64,000 nucleotides of DNA from an uncultured Peptostreptococcaceae bacterium (lineage in GTDB: Bacteria > Bacillota > Clostridia > Tissierellales > Peptoniphilaceae): the NCBI GenBank assembly GCA_947283485.1, contig CAMYOU010000002.1:62001-126000 (forward strand), written 5' to 3'. Shown here piece after piece: positions 61,589-64,000 of this stretch; the first letter of the stretch is position 1; each line of letters starts with the position of its first letter. Made by a program: the position numbers and the translations under genes. The notes below the pieces were generated by a model. It did no database searches. It worked only from the letters and a program-made list of their open reading frames with translations, and was not told where the DNA came from.

Positions 61589-62361
61589 TTCCTGATGTTC
61601 AATCCCAAAAAGATCCGCGCGGTATCGCGATTGATCGCGTCGGGATTCGCGATATGCGCATCCCCATCATCGTCATGGATCCGAGAAATCGCACGCAATC
61701 GACGATTGCCGACGCCGAAGTGAGCGTCCGTCTCCCCGGGGAAGTACGCGGCACGCATATGAGCCGTTTTGTCGAAGCCTTGGGTGAAGTCGTGATCCTC
61801 GAGCCGAAAGCGATGAAAGAACTCCTCGAGGAACTCGCCGAAAAATTGGACTGCAAAGAAGCGCATATTTCGCTTACATTCCCCTATTTTATCGACAAGC
61901 GTTCGCCCGTCTCCGACAAACGATCGAAACTCGACGTCGACTGCACGATCGAAGCGCATCTCACGGATTCATTCCGCTTCCTCCTCTCCGTTGACGTGCC
62001 CGTGACAACGCTCTGTCCCTGCTCCAAAGAGATCAGCATCTTCGGGGCGCACAATCAACGTGCGCGTTGCAAAGTCACCATCGAGGGGACGAAACTCATC
62101 TGGATTGAAGACGTGGTCGATCTCGTAGAGAAACACGCGTCCGCGCCCATCTATCCGCTCTTAAAACGCGTCGATGAGAAATTTGTTACCGAGCATGCGT
62201 ATGAGAATCCCCGTTTTGTCGAGGACGTCGTGCGCGACATTGCGCTCGAACTCGAAGAAGAACATCCGCGCTATGCCATCACGATCGATTCGCACGAGTC
62301 GATCCACAATCACAACGCGTTTGCGATCATCGATCGATTGGATGGAAAAGATGAAGCTTAG
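61585..62361 (+). CDS. folE2: GTP cyclohydrolase I type B
   Basis: 258 aa COG1469 enzyme converting GTP to 7,8-dihydroneopterin triphosphate, the shared precursor of folate and queuosine. TTLCPCSKEIS carries the metal/catalytic Cys, with GAHNQRARCKVTIEG and the C-terminal SHESIHNHNA typical of the family. Type B enzymes tolerate metals other than zinc. Second gene of the operon. Confidence 0.96.
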   Translation: MIPDVQSQKDPRGIAIDRVGIRDMRIPIIVMDPRNRTQSTIADAEVSVRLPGEVRGTHMSRFVEALGEVVILEPKAMKELLEELAEKLDCKEAHISLTFPYFIDKRSPVSDKRSKLDVDCTIEAHLTDSFRFLLSVDVPVTTLCPCSKEISIFGAHNQRARCKVTIEGTKLIWIEDVVDLVEKHASAPIYPLLKRVDEKFVTEHAYENPRFVEDVVRDIALELEEEHPRYAITIDSHESIHNHNAFAIIDRLDGKDEA

Positions 62362-63181
62362 ACTGCGAGATGATCGTGTGCTCACCTTCCCGCCGATGAA
62401 AGTGATGGGGATCTTAAACCTCACCCCCGATTCTTTCTATGCTCGTAGCCGCGTCCCGTCGCATGAAGAAGCGATCCTTCGCGCGAAGAAAATGATCGAG
62501 GACGGCGCGGAGATCTTAGACATCGGCGGCGAATCTTCGCGTCCCGGCTCCGATCCCGTTTCGCCCGACGAGGAAATCCGAAGGATCGTGCCCGTCATCC
62601 GCGAACTCAAACGCGCCTTTCCCGAGACGCTCCTCTCCGTCGACACCTATCACAGTGCGACCATCGAGGCGGCACTCACGGTCGGCGCCGATATCGCGAA
62701 CGACATCACCGCGCTCGCCGATCCCGCGTACGCGAAAATCGTAAGTGAAGCGGGTGCGCCCGTCATTCTCATGCACATGCAGGGCGAACCCAAGACCATG
62801 CAGAAAAATCCGCACTACGACGACGTCGTCGAAGACGTGCTCGATTTTCTGAAAGAACGCACCGATCGCGCCCTTGCCGCCGGCATCGCAAATGATCGCA
62901 TCCTGATCGATCCGGGCATCGGTTTTGGCAAGACCTATGAACAAAATATGGAATTGATCCGCAACATCGATCGTTTCCACGTCTTGGAACTCCCCGTGCT
63001 CCTCGCCGTAAGCCGCAAGTCCTTCATCGGCAAGGCACTGAGACTTCCCGATCCCAAGGATCGCCTCGAAGGAACCATGGCAGTGAGTGCCTGGGCGGCG
63101 ATAAACGGGATCGAAATGATTCGCGTCCACGATGTCCTCGAGAATACTCGTATCGTGCGCATGATGGAGGAAATCCTATGA
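62351..63181 (+). CDS. folP: dihydropteroate synthase
   Basis: 276 aa sulfonamide-target enzyme joining hydroxymethyl-dihydropterin pyrophosphate and p-aminobenzoate. GILNLTPDSF, LDIGGESSRPGSDPV, IDPGIGFGKT and LAVSRKSFIG are intact. ATG 62351 overlaps folE2 by 11 bases with a weak GGATGG SD; an ATG 9 bases earlier is possible. Confidence 0.96.
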   Translation: MKLRLRDDRVLTFPPMKVMGILNLTPDSFYARSRVPSHEEAILRAKKMIEDGAEILDIGGESSRPGSDPVSPDEEIRRIVPVIRELKRAFPETLLSVDTYHSATIEAALTVGADIANDITALADPAYAKIVSEAGAPVILMHMQGEPKTMQKNPHYDDVVEDVLDFLKERTDRALAAGIANDRILIDPGIGFGKTYEQNMELIRNIDRFHVLELPVLLAVSRKSFIGKALRLPDPKDRLEGTMAVSAWAAINGIEMIRVHDVLENTRIVRMMEEIL

Positions 63182-64000
63182 GCATTTATATCGCACTCGG
63201 CTCCAATCTCGGAGACCGTAAGAAAAATCTCGACCGCGCCATCACCTATCTTGCATATTACGATGTCGAAGTCGTGAAGAAGAGCACGTACATTGAAACC
63301 GAACCCTACGGCGTCACCGATCAGGGCAAATTCTTAAACGCCGTCATCTCCGTGCGCACGCGTCTCGACCCGCAAAAACTCCTCGGCGTGCTCCTCACCG
63401 TCGAACGAGCCATGGGACGCATTCGCCGCGAACACTGGGGTCCGAGGATCATCGATCTCGATCTCTTGAGTTATGGAGACGAGATCATCCACACGAGACA
63501 TCTCACGCTCCCGCATCCCGAAATGGCAAAGCGTGCGTTTGTCCTCGAACCGCTACGCGAAATCGCACCGGACTATATCCACCCCGTGACGGGAAAATCC
63601 ATTGACGCCATGCTCGAGGAACTTCCCCTCACCGAAGAACTCGATTGGCTCGAGTCGAACGCGCGTTTTGGCGTCAAATTGGGACTCGAGAACACGAAGA
63701 AACTCCTTGAGAGACTCGGGAGTCCCGAGAAAGATCTCAAGATCTTACACGTCGCGGGCACGAACGGCAAAGGCAGCGTCTCGACCTATCTCGCCGAATG
63801 CCTCAAGGCCGAGGGGTATCGCGTCGGACTCTTCCTCTCGCCTTTTGTCGAGAACTTCTCCGAGCGCATTCAAGTCTCCAACGAAGACGCGTCGAAGCTT
63901 CTCGCCGCGCATCTCAAAGAAGTCCACAAAGTCGTCGACGAACTCGCCAAAGAAGATGTGCATTGCACGCATTTTGAAATCCTCACGGGACTCGCATTGA
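63178..64000 (+). CDS. folK: FolK-FolC fusion: HPPK / folylpolyglutamate synthase (3' end outside window)
   Basis: 274 codons visible, open to the window edge. Residues 1-150 are HPPK: IALGSNLGDR, ETEPYG, FLNAV, WGPRIIDLDLL and LPHPEMAKRAFVLEPL. From about 155 the frame continues without stop into FolC: NARFGVKLGLENTK, P-loop HVAGTNGKGSVS and GLFLSPFVENFSERIQVS. No SD precedes the only internal Met near the junction, so a true fusion is likely. One polypeptide would do the pyrophosphokinase and dihydrofolate/folylpolyglutamate synthase steps on either side of FolP. ATG overlaps the folP stop as ATGA after GGAGGAAATCCT. Confidence 0.9.
   Translation, partial: MSIYIALGSNLGDRKKNLDRAITYLAYYDVEVVKKSTYIETEPYGVTDQGKFLNAVISVRTRLDPQKLLGVLLTVERAMGRIRREHWGPRIIDLDLLSYGDEIIHTRHLTLPHPEMAKRAFVLEPLREIAPDYIHPVTGKSIDAMLEELPLTEELDWLESNARFGVKLGLENTKKLLERLGSPEKDLKILHVAGTNGKGSVSTYLAECLKAEGYRVGLFLSPFVENFSERIQVSNEDASKLLAAHLKEVHKVVDELAKEDVHCTHFEILTGLAL

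Noticed and set aside
1..64000. CRISPR array, phage, insertion sequence or toxin-antitoxin module
   Set aside because: No regularly spaced repeats, transposase, integrase or paired small toxin genes were recognised.

Overview
The window is a gene-dense chromosomal segment of an anaerobic Gram-positive bacterium (Bacillota), roughly half G+C by eye. The phylum call rests on three T-box leaders, a CIRCE element in front of groES-groEL, an HPr kinase, a Rex redox repressor, L27 carrying an N-terminal extension next to its protease Prp, and infC-rpmI-rplT behind a leader. PPDK with its regulatory protein, several 4Fe-4S proteins and no respiratory genes suggest an anaerobic fermenter. A Tissierellia/Peptoniphilaceae-like origin is my guess and not demonstrated. 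No phage, insertion sequence, CRISPR array or rRNA was seen; one tRNA (Ser, CGA) is present.

Layout. 1-8.5 kb (minus): one tightly coupled operon pepP-uvrC-hprK-dctQ-dctM-dctP-aroE-aroQ, most junctions being 4-14 base overlaps. 8.6-10.6 kb: groES-groEL under CIRCE. 10.7-16.7 kb: a divergent MurE-like ligase, an OGG-type glycosylase, a DUF554 membrane protein (plus strand), an ABC-F ATPase and rex. 16.9-21.5 kb: rplU-prp-rpmA, then obg-yhbY-nadD-yqeK-rsfS-ridA. 21.6-23.3 kb: a lone radical SAM gene (plus strand) and tRNA-Ser. 23.4-37.1 kb: a long operon pheS-pheT-zapA-U32-mutS2-argS-membrane protein-TPR protein-ABC exporter. 37.2-42 kb: ktrB-ktrA-rRNA methyltransferase and a secreted repeat protein of unknown role. 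42-44.7 kb: infC-rpmI-rplT and pepV. 44.7-52.6 kb: hslO-hisS, T-box-thrS-pepV, cold-shock protein, a small membrane protein and T-box-valS. 52.8-56.3 kb (plus): ppsR-ppdK. 56.4-58 kb: a 4Fe-4S protein and a Crp/Fnr regulator facing away from each other across a palindrome. 58-61.1 kb: T-box-trpS with a metallo-beta-lactamase-fold protein and a membrane protein, and a flavodoxin-ferredoxin. 61.2-64 kb (plus): a pterin/folate operon queD-like-folE2-folP-folK::folC that runs off the window.

Most of the content is housekeeping. The parts that repay attention are: the folate/queuosine operon, where a CExxHGH-type QueD homolog appears to stand in for the missing folB and folK is fused to folC; the Crp/Fnr-type palindrome centred exactly at -41.5 of the predicted ferredoxin promoter; the TRAP transporter translationally coupled to two shikimate-pathway genes; a Mur ligase lacking the usual amino-acid-selecting motif; a secreted protein with a duplicated C-terminal domain; a probable AUC start codon in infC; and a small single-span membrane protein with its own promoter.

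Start sites were chosen by Shine-Dalgarno position and family alignment from memory. No database search was possible, so gene names rest on recognised motifs.
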